DNA from: JAMLIN01 sp964509685
GTDB taxonomy: Bacteria; Pseudomonadota; Gammaproteobacteria; Burkholderiales; Burkholderiaceae_E
Length of the DNA stretch: 64,000 bases
Direction of reading: 5' to 3'
Assembly (NCBI GenBank): GCA_964509685.1
Contig: CAZDYQ010000006.1
Span: 1 to 64,000, forward strand
Shown in pieces: positions 1-7,245 of this stretch; position 1 is the stretch's first letter, and each line of letters begins with the position of its first letter. The notes beneath the pieces were generated by a model. The model did no database searches, was not told the DNA's origin, and saw only the letters and a program-made list of their open reading frames with translations. A program made the position numbers and the translations under genes.

Positions 1-137
1 GCGAACAGCACCATCGCGCCCTGGGCGAAGTTGAACACCCCCGACGCCTTGAAGATCAGCACGAAGCCCAGCGCGACGAGCGAATAGAGCACGCCGGCCA
101 TCAGGCCGCCGAGTACGACTTCGACGAAAAACCCCAT
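1..137 (-). CDS. livH: Branched-chain amino acid-type ABC transporter permease LivH, 5' part only
   Basis: This is the N-terminal 45 or so codons of an inner-membrane permease; the rest lies beyond the window edge. The translation begins MGFFVEVVLGGLMAGVLYSL and continues with a hydrophobic segment and the FNFAQGAMVLF stretch typical of LivH/HAAT-family permeases. It starts 9 nt after the livG stop, so it is co-transcribed with livG and the acyl-CoA synthetase gene. The substrate is not visible from sequence. Because a CoA ligase sits in the same operon, import of an organic acid (fatty or aromatic) is more likely than import of leucine; that is inference from context. Confidence 0.88.
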   Translation of the reverse strand, partial: MGFFVEVVLGGLMAGVLYSLVALGFVLIFKASGVFNFAQGAMVLF

Positions 138-146
138 GTGCGATCC

Positions 147-932
147 TCAGTGCGCGACGCCGAGGTAGGCGTCGATGACGTCCTGGTTGTTGCGGACCTC
201 GTCGGGGGTGCCGTCCCCGATCTTGCGGCCATAGTCGAGGACGACCACGCGGTCGGAAATGTCCATCACCACGCCCATGTCGTGCTCGATCAGCACGATG
301 GTGGTGCCGAACTCGTCGTTGACGTCCAGGATGAAGCGGCTCATGTCCTGCTTCTCCTCGAGGTTCATGCCGGCCATCGGCTCGTCGAGCAGGAGCAGCT
401 GCGGCTCCATCGCGAGCGCGCGGCCGAGGTCCACCCGCTTCTGCAGGCCGTAGGGGAGCTGGCCCACCGGCGTCTTGCGGTAGTTCTGGATCTCGAGGAA
501 GTCGATGATGCGCTCGACCTGCTCGCGGTGCGCCAGCTCCTCGCGCTCGGCCGGCCCGAGGCGCACCATCTGCGCGAGGATGCCGGTCTTCATGCGCAGG
601 TTGCGGCCCGTCATGATGTTGTCGAGCACCGTCATGCCCTTGAACAGGGCGAGGTTCTGGAAGGTGCGGGCCACGCCCATTTCCGCGACCTTGCGCGGGT
701 TCATCTTCTCGAACACCTGCCCGCGGAACACGATCCGGCCCTGCTGCGGCGTATAGACGCCGTTGATCACGTTGAGCATCGAGCTCTTGCCGGCGCCGTT
801 CGGCCCGATGATCGCGCGCACCTCGTGCTCCCGCACATCGAAGGAAATGTCCGTCAGCGCCTTCACGCCGCCGAAGGACAGGGAGATGTTCTGCAGGTCG
901 AGGATGACGTCGCCGATGGTCTTGGTGCGCAT
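147..932 (-). CDS. livG: ABC transporter ATP-binding protein, LivG family
   Basis: Cytoplasmic ATPase (261 aa) that powers a branched-chain amino acid/organic acid-type importer. Walker A GPNGAGKS is at residues 43-50, Walker B LLLLDEP at 179-185 and the H-loop histidine near 217. The signature loop reads LPYGLQKR (159-166) rather than LSGGQ; this variant is seen in the LivG subfamily linked to CoA ligases. The gene lies between the acyl-CoA synthetase (13 nt upstream) and livH (9 nt downstream). The length is normal. The cargo is unknown; a carboxylic acid activated by the neighbouring ligase is the simplest reading. Confidence 0.93.
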   Translation of the reverse strand: MRTKTIGDVILDLQNISLSFGGVKALTDISFDVREHEVRAIIGPNGAGKSSMLNVINGVYTPQQGRIVFRGQVFEKMNPRKVAEMGVARTFQNLALFKGMTVLDNIMTGRNLRMKTGILAQMVRLGPAEREELAHREQVERIIDFLEIQNYRKTPVGQLPYGLQKRVDLGRALAMEPQLLLLDEPMAGMNLEEKQDMSRFILDVNDEFGTTIVLIEHDMGVVMDISDRVVVLDYGRKIGDGTPDEVRNNQDVIDAYLGVAH

Positions 933-945
933 GGGTCGGAATGCC

Positions 946-2928
946 TCAGGCGGCCTTCGTTGCCGCGTCCGGCGGGAAGACTCGAGCGTCGATGATCTTG
1001 AGGTCCGCCGACACGGAGCCGGTCCGGCCGTCCTCGAAGCGCACCTGGGTCTCGATGAAACAGTGGTCGCGGCCGTCGTACAGGGCCTCCACCAGCGCGC
1101 GGTACTTCTCGGCGATGAAGCGCCGGCGCACCTTGCGCGTGCGGGTGAGCTCGCCGTCGTCGGGATCCAGCTCCTTGTGCAGGACGAGGAATCGGTGGAT
1201 CTGGGATGCCGCCATCATCGGGTCGGCCGCGAGGTCGGCATTGACCTTCTCGACGCATTCCTTCATGAGGCTGGCGATCTCCGGGCGGCCGGCGAGGTCC
1301 ACGTAGCCGGTGTAGGGGATGTTGCGCCGCTCGGCATAGTTCCCGCAGGCCTCGTAGTCGATGTTGAGCATGGCCATGACGCGGTCGGTGCCGTCGCCGA
1401 AGGCCACCGCCTCCTTGACGTACGGGAAGAACTTGAGCTTGTTCTCGATGTACTTGGGCGCGAACATGCTGCCGTCGGCAAGCCGGCCGACGTCCTTGGC
1501 GCGGTCGATGATCTTCAGCTGGCCGTCGGTGTCGAAGTAGCCGGCGTCCCCCGTGTGGTACCAGCCCTCGGCATCCTTGACCTCGGCGGTCGCCTCCGGA
1601 TTGTTGTGGTACTCGCGCAGCAGCCCCGGGCTGCGGATCAGGAGCTCGCCCGAGTCCGACACCTTGACCTCCACGCCCTGGAGCGGCACGCCGACCGTGT
1701 CGGCGCGCACCTGGCCGTCGGGCTGGATGCAGACGAACACCGCGGTCTCGGTGGAGCCGTAGAGCTGCTTGAGGTTGATCCCGATCGAGCGGAAGAACAC
1801 GAACAGCTCCGGCCCGATCGCCTCGCCGGCGGTATAGGCCACGCGCAGCCGGCTCATGCCGAGCGCATTGCGAAGGGGCCCATAGACCAGCAGGTCGCCG
1901 ATCCGGTAGAGCAGGCGATCGACGAAGCCGACCGAGGAGTCGCGCTCGAGCAGGCGCTCGCCGACCCGCTTCGCGACATCCAGGAAGTACCGGAACATCT
2001 TCTGCTTGATCGGCGCAGCGTCCTCCATCCGGATGGTCACCTGGGTGAGCAGCGCCTCCAGCACCCGCGGCGGCGCGAAGTAGTAGGTCGGGCCGATCTC
2101 GCGCATGTCGGCGGCGACCGTCTGGTCCGATTCCGGGCAGTTGACGGTGAAGCCGTTCACCAGCCACTGGGTGTACGAGAAGATGTTCTGGCCCATCCAG
2201 GCCATCGGCAGGTAGGCCAGGACCTCGTCGTCGGGACCGAGGTTCTCGAGCTGCGAGGCGGCGACCGAGACGGAAATGAGGTTGTTGTGGCCGTGGACCA
2301 CGCCCTTCGGGTTTCCCGTGGTACCGGACGTATAGAAGATGGCGGCCGGGTCGGAAGGATTGCCGGCGGCGACCTCGCGGTCGAACAGGCCGGGATCCTC
2401 GGCGAGGCGGGCGCGCCCGGCCTCGAGCAGGCTTTCGTAGGACGACAGCACCGGCTCGTCGTAGTTGCGCAGCCCGCGGGGATCGTCGTACCAGACCCGG
2501 CGCAGCTCCGGATACTCCGCCCTGACCTCCAGGAGCTTGTCGACCTGCTCCTGGTCCTCGACGATCGCGAACGAGATGCCGGCGTCGCGGAAGACGTACG
2601 CCATCTCCTGGGCGACGGCGTCCTGGTAGAGCGGGACCGTGACGCCGCCCAGCACCTGCGTGGCGATCATGCCGACGTAGAGCCGGGGACGGTTCTCGCC
2701 GACGAGGGCGAGCTTCATGCCGCGCTCGAAGCCCGCGGCGGCGAGCCCGGCGGCGACGAGCTCGACCTCGGCCTTGAGCTCCGCCCAGGTCATGGCCTGC
2801 CAGATGCCGAGGTCCTTCTCCCGCATCGCGGTCGCGTTCGGCCGTTCCGCGGCATGCTTCGCAAGCAGTCGCGGAAAGGTGGTCTCGCCCAGTCTGGCGA
2901 GCTGGGCCGCGGCATCGCTTCCGGCCAT
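946..2928 (-). CDS. Long-chain-type acyl-CoA synthetase (AMP-forming)
   Basis: ATP-dependent CoA ligase (660 aa) that converts a carboxylic acid into its acyl-CoA via an acyl-adenylate. The A3 phosphate-binding loop YTSGTTGNPKG lies at 199-209, A5 YGSTE at 391-395, A7 HTGD at 459-462 and the IIDRAKD hinge at 474-480. The start at 2928 is chosen because a strong GGAGGGGG ribosome binding site precedes it and homology begins directly after; the reading frame itself stays open further upstream. It heads an operon with livG and livH, coupling uptake to activation. The promoter region is shared with the divergent Crp/Fnr gene and its palindrome. The exact acid cannot be told from sequence. Confidence 0.92.
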   Translation of the reverse strand: MAGSDAAAQLARLGETTFPRLLAKHAAERPNATAMREKDLGIWQAMTWAELKAEVELVAAGLAAAGFERGMKLALVGENRPRLYVGMIATQVLGGVTVPLYQDAVAQEMAYVFRDAGISFAIVEDQEQVDKLLEVRAEYPELRRVWYDDPRGLRNYDEPVLSSYESLLEAGRARLAEDPGLFDREVAAGNPSDPAAIFYTSGTTGNPKGVVHGHNNLISVSVAASQLENLGPDDEVLAYLPMAWMGQNIFSYTQWLVNGFTVNCPESDQTVAADMREIGPTYYFAPPRVLEALLTQVTIRMEDAAPIKQKMFRYFLDVAKRVGERLLERDSSVGFVDRLLYRIGDLLVYGPLRNALGMSRLRVAYTAGEAIGPELFVFFRSIGINLKQLYGSTETAVFVCIQPDGQVRADTVGVPLQGVEVKVSDSGELLIRSPGLLREYHNNPEATAEVKDAEGWYHTGDAGYFDTDGQLKIIDRAKDVGRLADGSMFAPKYIENKLKFFPYVKEAVAFGDGTDRVMAMLNIDYEACGNYAERRNIPYTGYVDLAGRPEIASLMKECVEKVNADLAADPMMAASQIHRFLVLHKELDPDDGELTRTRKVRRRFIAEKYRALVEALYDGRDHCFIETQVRFEDGRTGSVSADLKIIDARVFPPDAATKAA

Positions 2929-3086
2929 TTGTCCCCCTCCGATATCCAATCCTCGCGCCACCGTGGTCCATGGTGCGCCAGCGAGCTTAGCGCATGGCGG
3001 CTGGCGCGGATACTTGCGCAAAGTACGCGCCGCAGCCCGCGCGGCCCCCGGTCCGCGCGGCGCCAAGTCTAGCGGGAGACGCACGG

Positions 3087-3109
3087 TATAGTTGTCGCCG
3101 ACGCGACAA
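3087..3109 (+). promoter_or_regulatory. Putative promoter -10 and palindromic Crp/Fnr-type operator
   Basis: A perfect inverted repeat, TTGTCGC-N4-GCGACAA, occupies 3092-3109 between the divergent acyl-CoA synthetase and Crp/Fnr genes. It has the 7-4-7 geometry of CRP/FNR half-sites but its own half-site sequence. A TATAGT hexamer at 3087-3092 fits a -10 box for the regulator gene, so the operator would overlap the transcription start. That placement suggests autorepression; effect on the divergent ligase operon is possible. Binding is inferred from position and symmetry only. Confidence 0.6.
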
Positions 3110-3151
3110 TTCCGGTCGACGGCTCGAGCAGCTCGCCGCCCGGCGCCGGTG

Positions 3152-3826
3152 ATGCAGGACCTCAAGCGCATGCTCGACGAATCGGACTGGTGGCCGCGGC
3201 TCGACGCCGGGCAGCGCGCGCGCGTGCTCGCCGACACCGTCGTGCGCGACGCCGCCGCCGGCCAGGTCTTCTCCGCCCGGGGCGAGGCCGTCGAGGGCTG
3301 GCTGGGCGTGGTCGAGGGGCTCGTGAAGGTCTCGATCGATGCGGCCAACGGTCGCTCGATGACACTCGCCGGCGTGCCCGCCGGCGGATGGTTCGGCGAG
3401 GGCTCGGTGCTGAAGGACGAGCCGAGGCGCTACGACGTGGTCGCGCTGCGCCGCAGCCGGATCGCGGTGATGCCGAGGCAGACCTTCCACTGGCTGATCG
3501 ACACCAGCCCCGCCTTCTCGCGCTTCCTCCTCGTCCAGCTCAACGAGCGGCTCGGGCATTTCATCGCCGCGCTCGAGCACCAGCGATTGCTCGGGCCCGA
3601 GGGGCGGGTCGCGCGCTGCCTCGCGCAGCTCTTCAATCCCCGGCTCTATCCGTCCACCCGTTCGCGCCTGCGGATCTCGCAGTCGGAGCTCGGCCTGCTC
3701 ACGGGCCTGTCGCGCCAGCGGGTCAACCAGGCGCTGCACAAGCTCGAGGCGCTGGGCCTGCTCCGGACCTCCTACGGCGGCGTGACCGTGATGTCGGTCG
3801 AACGCCTCGTCGCCTTCGAGGGCTAG
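3152..3826 (+). CDS. Crp/Fnr family transcriptional regulator
   Basis: DNA-binding regulator of 224 aa with an N-terminal cyclic-nucleotide-binding-like beta-roll (about 20-125), a dimerisation helix and a C-terminal winged helix-turn-helix (about 175-204, LTGLSRQRVNQALHKLE). No N-terminal cysteine cluster is present, so it is not an iron-sulfur FNR. The ATG at 3152 is preferred over a TTG at 3092 because the TTG lies inside the palindromic operator and the domain begins after 3152. It is divergent from the CoA ligase-liv operon, which it probably controls together with itself. The effector is unknown. Confidence 0.9.
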   Translation: MQDLKRMLDESDWWPRLDAGQRARVLADTVVRDAAAGQVFSARGEAVEGWLGVVEGLVKVSIDAANGRSMTLAGVPAGGWFGEGSVLKDEPRRYDVVALRRSRIAVMPRQTFHWLIDTSPAFSRFLLVQLNERLGHFIAALEHQRLLGPEGRVARCLAQLFNPRLYPSTRSRLRISQSELGLLTGLSRQRVNQALHKLEALGLLRTSYGGVTVMSVERLVAFEG

Positions 3827-3832
3827 GGCCGC

Positions 3833-4693
3833 TCAGCCCTTCTTCGCGTAGTCGTAGAAGCCGCGACCGGTCTTGCGGCCGAGCAGGCCCGCATCGACCA
3901 TCTCGCGCAGCAGCGGCGCCGGACGGTACTTGGGATCGTTGAAGGAGGCGTAGAGCACTTCCATCACGGCGAGCTGGACATCCAGGCCGATGAGGTCGCA
4001 CAGGGCGAGCGGCCCGATGGGATGGTTGCAGCCCAGCCGCATCCCCGCGTCGATCTCCTCCGCGCTGGCGAGCCCTTCCTGCAGCGCGAAGATCGCCTCG
4101 TTGATCATCGGGCAGAGGATGCGGTTGACCACGAAGCCGGCGCTGTTGCGCACGCCGATCGGGGTCTTGCCGAGGCGCTCGGCCAGCGCCGTGACGGTCG
4201 CGACGGTGTCCTCGTCCGTGCGCAGGCCGCGGATGATCTCGACCAGCGCCATGACGGGCACCGGGTTGAAGAAGTGCATCCCCACCACCTTGCCCGGCCG
4301 TGACAGCCCGGCGGCCAGCCGCGTGATGGAGATGGACGAGGTGTTGGTGGCGATGATGGTCTCGGGGGCCAGCAGCTTCTCCACCTTGCCGAGGATCTCG
4401 AGCTTGAGCGCCTCGTTCTCGGTCGCGGCCTCGATGACCAGGTCGGTCCGGGCGAGGCCGGCCGGATCCGAGGTCGTGCGGATGCGGCCGAGGGCCGCGT
4501 CCCGGGCCGCCTCGTCCAGCTTGCCCTTGGAGACCTGCCTGTCGAGCTGTGAGCGGATCGTCGCCACGCTGCGCTCGAGCGCCGCCTCGCCGATGTCCTG
4601 CAGGACGACATCGATGCCGGTGGTCGCGCAGACCTGCGCGATGCCCGTGCCCATCGTGCCCGCGCCGATGATGCCGACGGTGTTGATGCTCAT
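3833..4693 (-). CDS. 3-hydroxyacyl/3-hydroxybutyryl-CoA dehydrogenase
   Basis: Cytoplasmic NAD-dependent enzyme (286 aa) that oxidises 3-hydroxyacyl-CoA to 3-oxoacyl-CoA in beta-oxidation or reduces acetoacetyl-CoA. The Rossmann motif GAGTMG lies at 10-15, conserved serines at 119-120, and the catalytic histidine in GMHFFNP at residue 140. Length and layout match Hbd/PaaH stand-alone enzymes. The start at 4693 gives the Rossmann fold at the usual distance from the N-terminus. It converges on the Crp/Fnr gene with a 6 bp gap and is separated from the upstream lipase gene by a terminator, so it is probably monocistronic. Confidence 0.93.
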   Translation of the reverse strand: MSINTVGIIGAGTMGTGIAQVCATTGIDVVLQDIGEAALERSVATIRSQLDRQVSKGKLDEAARDAALGRIRTTSDPAGLARTDLVIEAATENEALKLEILGKVEKLLAPETIIATNTSSISITRLAAGLSRPGKVVGMHFFNPVPVMALVEIIRGLRTDEDTVATVTALAERLGKTPIGVRNSAGFVVNRILCPMINEAIFALQEGLASAEEIDAGMRLGCNHPIGPLALCDLIGLDVQLAVMEVLYASFNDPKYRPAPLLREMVDAGLLGRKTGRGFYDYAKKG

Positions 4694-4740
4694 GCTGCTG
4701 CTCCTCGATCGTGGTTGCCACGATTCTAGTGCCGGCAAAG

Positions 4741-4765
4741 AAAAAGGGCCGCTTGCGCGGCCCTT
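4741..4765 (-). terminator. Rho-independent terminator
   Basis: A perfect 9 bp stem, AAGGGCCGC/GCGGCCCTT with a 4-nt loop, spans 4744-4765. On the minus strand it is followed directly by TTTTTCTTT. It lies about 190 nt past the patatin stop codon and about 50 nt before the hydroxyacyl-CoA dehydrogenase start, so it ends whatever is transcribed leftward from the lipase side. Confidence 0.85.
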
Positions 4766-4950
4766 GCAATGCGGTGATCAACACCGCCTGGAGACAGTCT
4801 TCACCTGCGCCGACGCCCGGGGGCGCCTGCAGCAAGTGAGTTGGGATTTCAGCATTCAAAACTGAAGTGAGGCTGACAATCCGCTTAAACGAAGCTTACA
4901 CGCAGGCCGTGTACAACGCCAGAGGGCGACAAAGTGCCGAAAAAACAGCG
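4744..4950 (-). ncRNA. Candidate structured small RNA or long 3' UTR
   Basis: About 190 nt lie between the patatin stop codon and a strong minus-strand terminator, with no credible reading frame. Besides the terminator there are two clean stem-loops: GCGGTG/CACCGC with a 5-nt loop at 4771-4787, and TTCAG/CTGAA with a 9-nt loop at 4848-4866. The base composition is less G+C-rich than in flanking genes. It could be a 3'-UTR-derived small RNA or simply a long trailer. No known RNA family was recognised. Confidence 0.35.
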
Positions 4951-4956
4951 ATTTGC

Positions 4957-6192
4957 CTACCCCGTTTGGATAGCATGCGAAATATGTTGCTGCGATCCGT
5001 CGCAGCCGAAGAAGCGGCGGATCTCGTCGGCTCTCTCCAGCGCGTCGGCGCGACCCAGCGCGATCAGCTCGTCGGTGAAGCTCGACTCGAACATCAGGTA
5101 GCTCGCGAGCGCCATCCCGTTCTGTTCCGTGCCGCCGAAGGTCCGGAGGAAGGCGCGAACGCGGGCGGGGAGGTCCCGGATGTGCTCGAGCGCCAGCTCC
5201 TCGATCGGGCGGCTCGGGCCCAGGGTGAGGATGTCGACCGGCCGGAACGGGAAGTCGCGCCGCAGCTCCGCGGGAATCAGCGCGAGGGCCTGGTTGGCCC
5301 GCTGCAGCCGCTCCGCGTCGGCCGGCAGCGCGTCGAACATGATGCTCGCGAGCGCATGGCCGGCGATCTGGGCGAGCGTCGGCTTGCCGGGGTCGGTGCC
5401 GGGACGGGCCCCGCCCGCCTCGAACAGGCCTGCCCGCTCTCCGGGCGCGACGCCGATCGCGAGTATCCGCCCGGCGCCGGCATGGATCAGCGGCGACAGC
5501 GGCGCGAGCTGGCGCATGGTGCCGTCGCCGAAGTACTCGATGCCGTCCTCGATGGACAGCGGCACCGGGGCGAAGACGAAGGGCAGGGCCGCCGAGGCGA
5601 CCAGGTGGTCGATGCCGATCCGGGCCGCCACCGCGACGCGCCCCGGCCGCGACCAGGGCGGCAGGGCCCGCCCGCAGCGATAGAACACCACGTGGCGGCC
5701 GCTGGTGTAGCTCGATGCGCTGACGCCGAAGTAGTCGAGGGCGCCGGAATCGATCGCCGCCTCGATGGCGCCGACGTCGATCGACTCGCGCAGCGTCGCC
5801 CGCAACGGCGCATTGTCGAGCAGGGATTCCGGCCGGCTGCGCATGAGACGCGGCATCGCGAGCCACGATACCCATCGCGCGCCGCGCAGGTACCAGTCCA
5901 GCCATTCCGTCGAATACACCCGGCCGGGCGTGAGGCCGCGCCAGAGCTCGACGAGCTCGGTCGCCGCATCGGGCCAGCGGCCGGCATTCGCGGCGAGGTA
6001 GGCGCCATTGACCGCTCCGGCGGAGGTGCCGACGATCTGGTCGAAGGGCATGCCGTTCGCCCCGTCCACGATCTCGCCGATCGCCGCCACGACGCCGGCC
6101 TGGTAGGCGGTGCGCGCCCCGCCGCCCATCAGCAGCAGGCCCGTCCCGCCGGTCGTCGTGCCCGGCTCGCACCAGGTGTCACGCATCGCCAT
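4957..6192 (-). CDS. Patatin-like phospholipase family protein
   Basis: Predicted serine lipid hydrolase of 411 aa. The glycine-rich oxyanion loop GGGAR is at residues 23-27, the nucleophile elbow GTSAG at 55-59 (Ser57), and a DGT motif near residue 229 supplies the aspartate of the Ser-Asp dyad. No signal peptide is apparent, so a cytoplasmic or membrane-associated site is likely. The long C-terminal half has no recognised domain. It is probably the last gene of its own transcription unit, being 69 bp from the kinase gene and followed by the terminator at 4741-4765. Substrate is not predictable. Confidence 0.9.
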   Translation of the reverse strand: MAMRDTWCEPGTTTGGTGLLLMGGGARTAYQAGVVAAIGEIVDGANGMPFDQIVGTSAGAVNGAYLAANAGRWPDAATELVELWRGLTPGRVYSTEWLDWYLRGARWVSWLAMPRLMRSRPESLLDNAPLRATLRESIDVGAIEAAIDSGALDYFGVSASSYTSGRHVVFYRCGRALPPWSRPGRVAVAARIGIDHLVASAALPFVFAPVPLSIEDGIEYFGDGTMRQLAPLSPLIHAGAGRILAIGVAPGERAGLFEAGGARPGTDPGKPTLAQIAGHALASIMFDALPADAERLQRANQALALIPAELRRDFPFRPVDILTLGPSRPIEELALEHIRDLPARVRAFLRTFGGTEQNGMALASYLMFESSFTDELIALGRADALERADEIRRFFGCDGSQQHISHAIQTG

Positions 6193-6261
6193 CTCCCGTC
6201 AGGAACCCGACTGTAGGCCGCCCGCCCGGCGCGGGACGGCCGGATCCGGCCCGCCGGCCGC

Positions 6262-7245
6262 TCACAGGGGGCCGAGTGGCGGCTCGCTCATGGCCGCGAT
6301 CTGCTCGCGCAGTTCCAGGATCCGGTCCTGCCAGTAGCGCTCCGTGCCGAACCACGGGAAGGCGGCCGGGAAGGCCGGATCCTCCCAGCGGCGCGCGATC
6401 CAGGCGCTGTAGTGGACCAGGCGCAAGGTCCTCAGCGGCTCGACGAGGGCGAGCTCGCGCCGGTCGAACTCGGCGAAGTCCTCGTAGCCGGCGAGCACGT
6501 CGCCGAGCTGCCGCGTCATCGCCGCGCGATCGCCCGACAGGAGCATCCACAGGTCCTGCACCGCGGGGCCGTTGCAGGCGTCGTCCAGGTCGACGAAGTG
6601 CGGCCCGTCGTCGGTCCAGAGCACGTTGCCCACGTGGCAGTCGCCATGCAGGCGAAGGGCCCGGGTCGGCCCGACGCGGTCGAAGGCGGCGATCACCGCC
6701 TCCAGCGCCTGGTCCACGGCAGCCTGCCAGGCCGGGCGCAGCGAACCCGGCACCAGCCCCGACCCGACCAGGAAGGCGACCGGCTCGCGACCCAGCCGCT
6801 CCACGTCGATCGACGGACGGGCGGCGAACGGCCTGCGGGCGCCGACCACGTGGATCCGGCCGATGAAGCGGCCCAGGCGCTCGAGCACGCTCGGATCGTC
6901 GAGCTCCGGCGTGCGCCCGCCGCGCCGGGGGAAGACCGCGAAGCGCAGGTCGTTCCATCGGAACAGCGTCCGGCCGTCCACCTCGAGGGGCGGCACCACC
7001 GGCACTTCCTCGGCGGCGAGCTCGAGCGCGAAGGCATGCTCCTCCAGGATCTGCCCGTCGCTCCAGCGCTGCGGGCGATAGAACTTGGCCACCACGACGC
7101 GACCGTCGTCGAGCCAGGCCTGGTACACCCGGTTCTCGTAGCTGTTCATGGCGAGCAGCCGGCCGTCGCCCTCGAAGCCCACGGCGGCGAGCGCGTCGAG
7201 GATGGCGTCGGGCGTCAGCCCGGCATACGGGGGCTCGCCGCTCAT
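6262..7245 (-). CDS. srkA: SrkA/YihE-type stress response serine/threonine kinase
   Basis: Kinase of 327 aa in the aminoglycoside phosphotransferase/choline kinase-like fold. The catalytic loop LHGDCHVGN is at 199-207 (Asp202), and the metal-binding VDLDD at 218-222. Family members such as E. coli SrkA (YihE) phosphorylate proteins and counter stress-induced death. The start codon overlaps the histidine kinase stop as ATGA (7242-7245), so translation is probably coupled to the two-component system upstream. In many genomes srkA is found alone, so this linkage is unusual. Confidence 0.9.
   Translation of the reverse strand: MSGEPPYAGLTPDAILDALAAVGFEGDGRLLAMNSYENRVYQAWLDDGRVVVAKFYRPQRWSDGQILEEHAFALELAAEEVPVVPPLEVDGRTLFRWNDLRFAVFPRRGGRTPELDDPSVLERLGRFIGRIHVVGARRPFAARPSIDVERLGREPVAFLVGSGLVPGSLRPAWQAAVDQALEAVIAAFDRVGPTRALRLHGDCHVGNVLWTDDGPHFVDLDDACNGPAVQDLWMLLSGDRAAMTRQLGDVLAGYEDFAEFDRRELALVEPLRTLRLVHYSAWIARRWEDPAFPAAFPWFGTERYWQDRILELREQIAAMSEPPLGPL

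Noticed and set aside
4684..4859. Short frame MNAEIPTHL upstream of the hydroxyacyl-CoA dehydrogenase
   Set aside because: It crosses a strong terminator and continues into the dehydrogenase gene in the wrong frame.
4926..4932. GCGACAA half-site resembling the Crp/Fnr palindrome arm
   Set aside because: No matching TTGTCGC arm at the right spacing; lies in the 3' region of the patatin unit.
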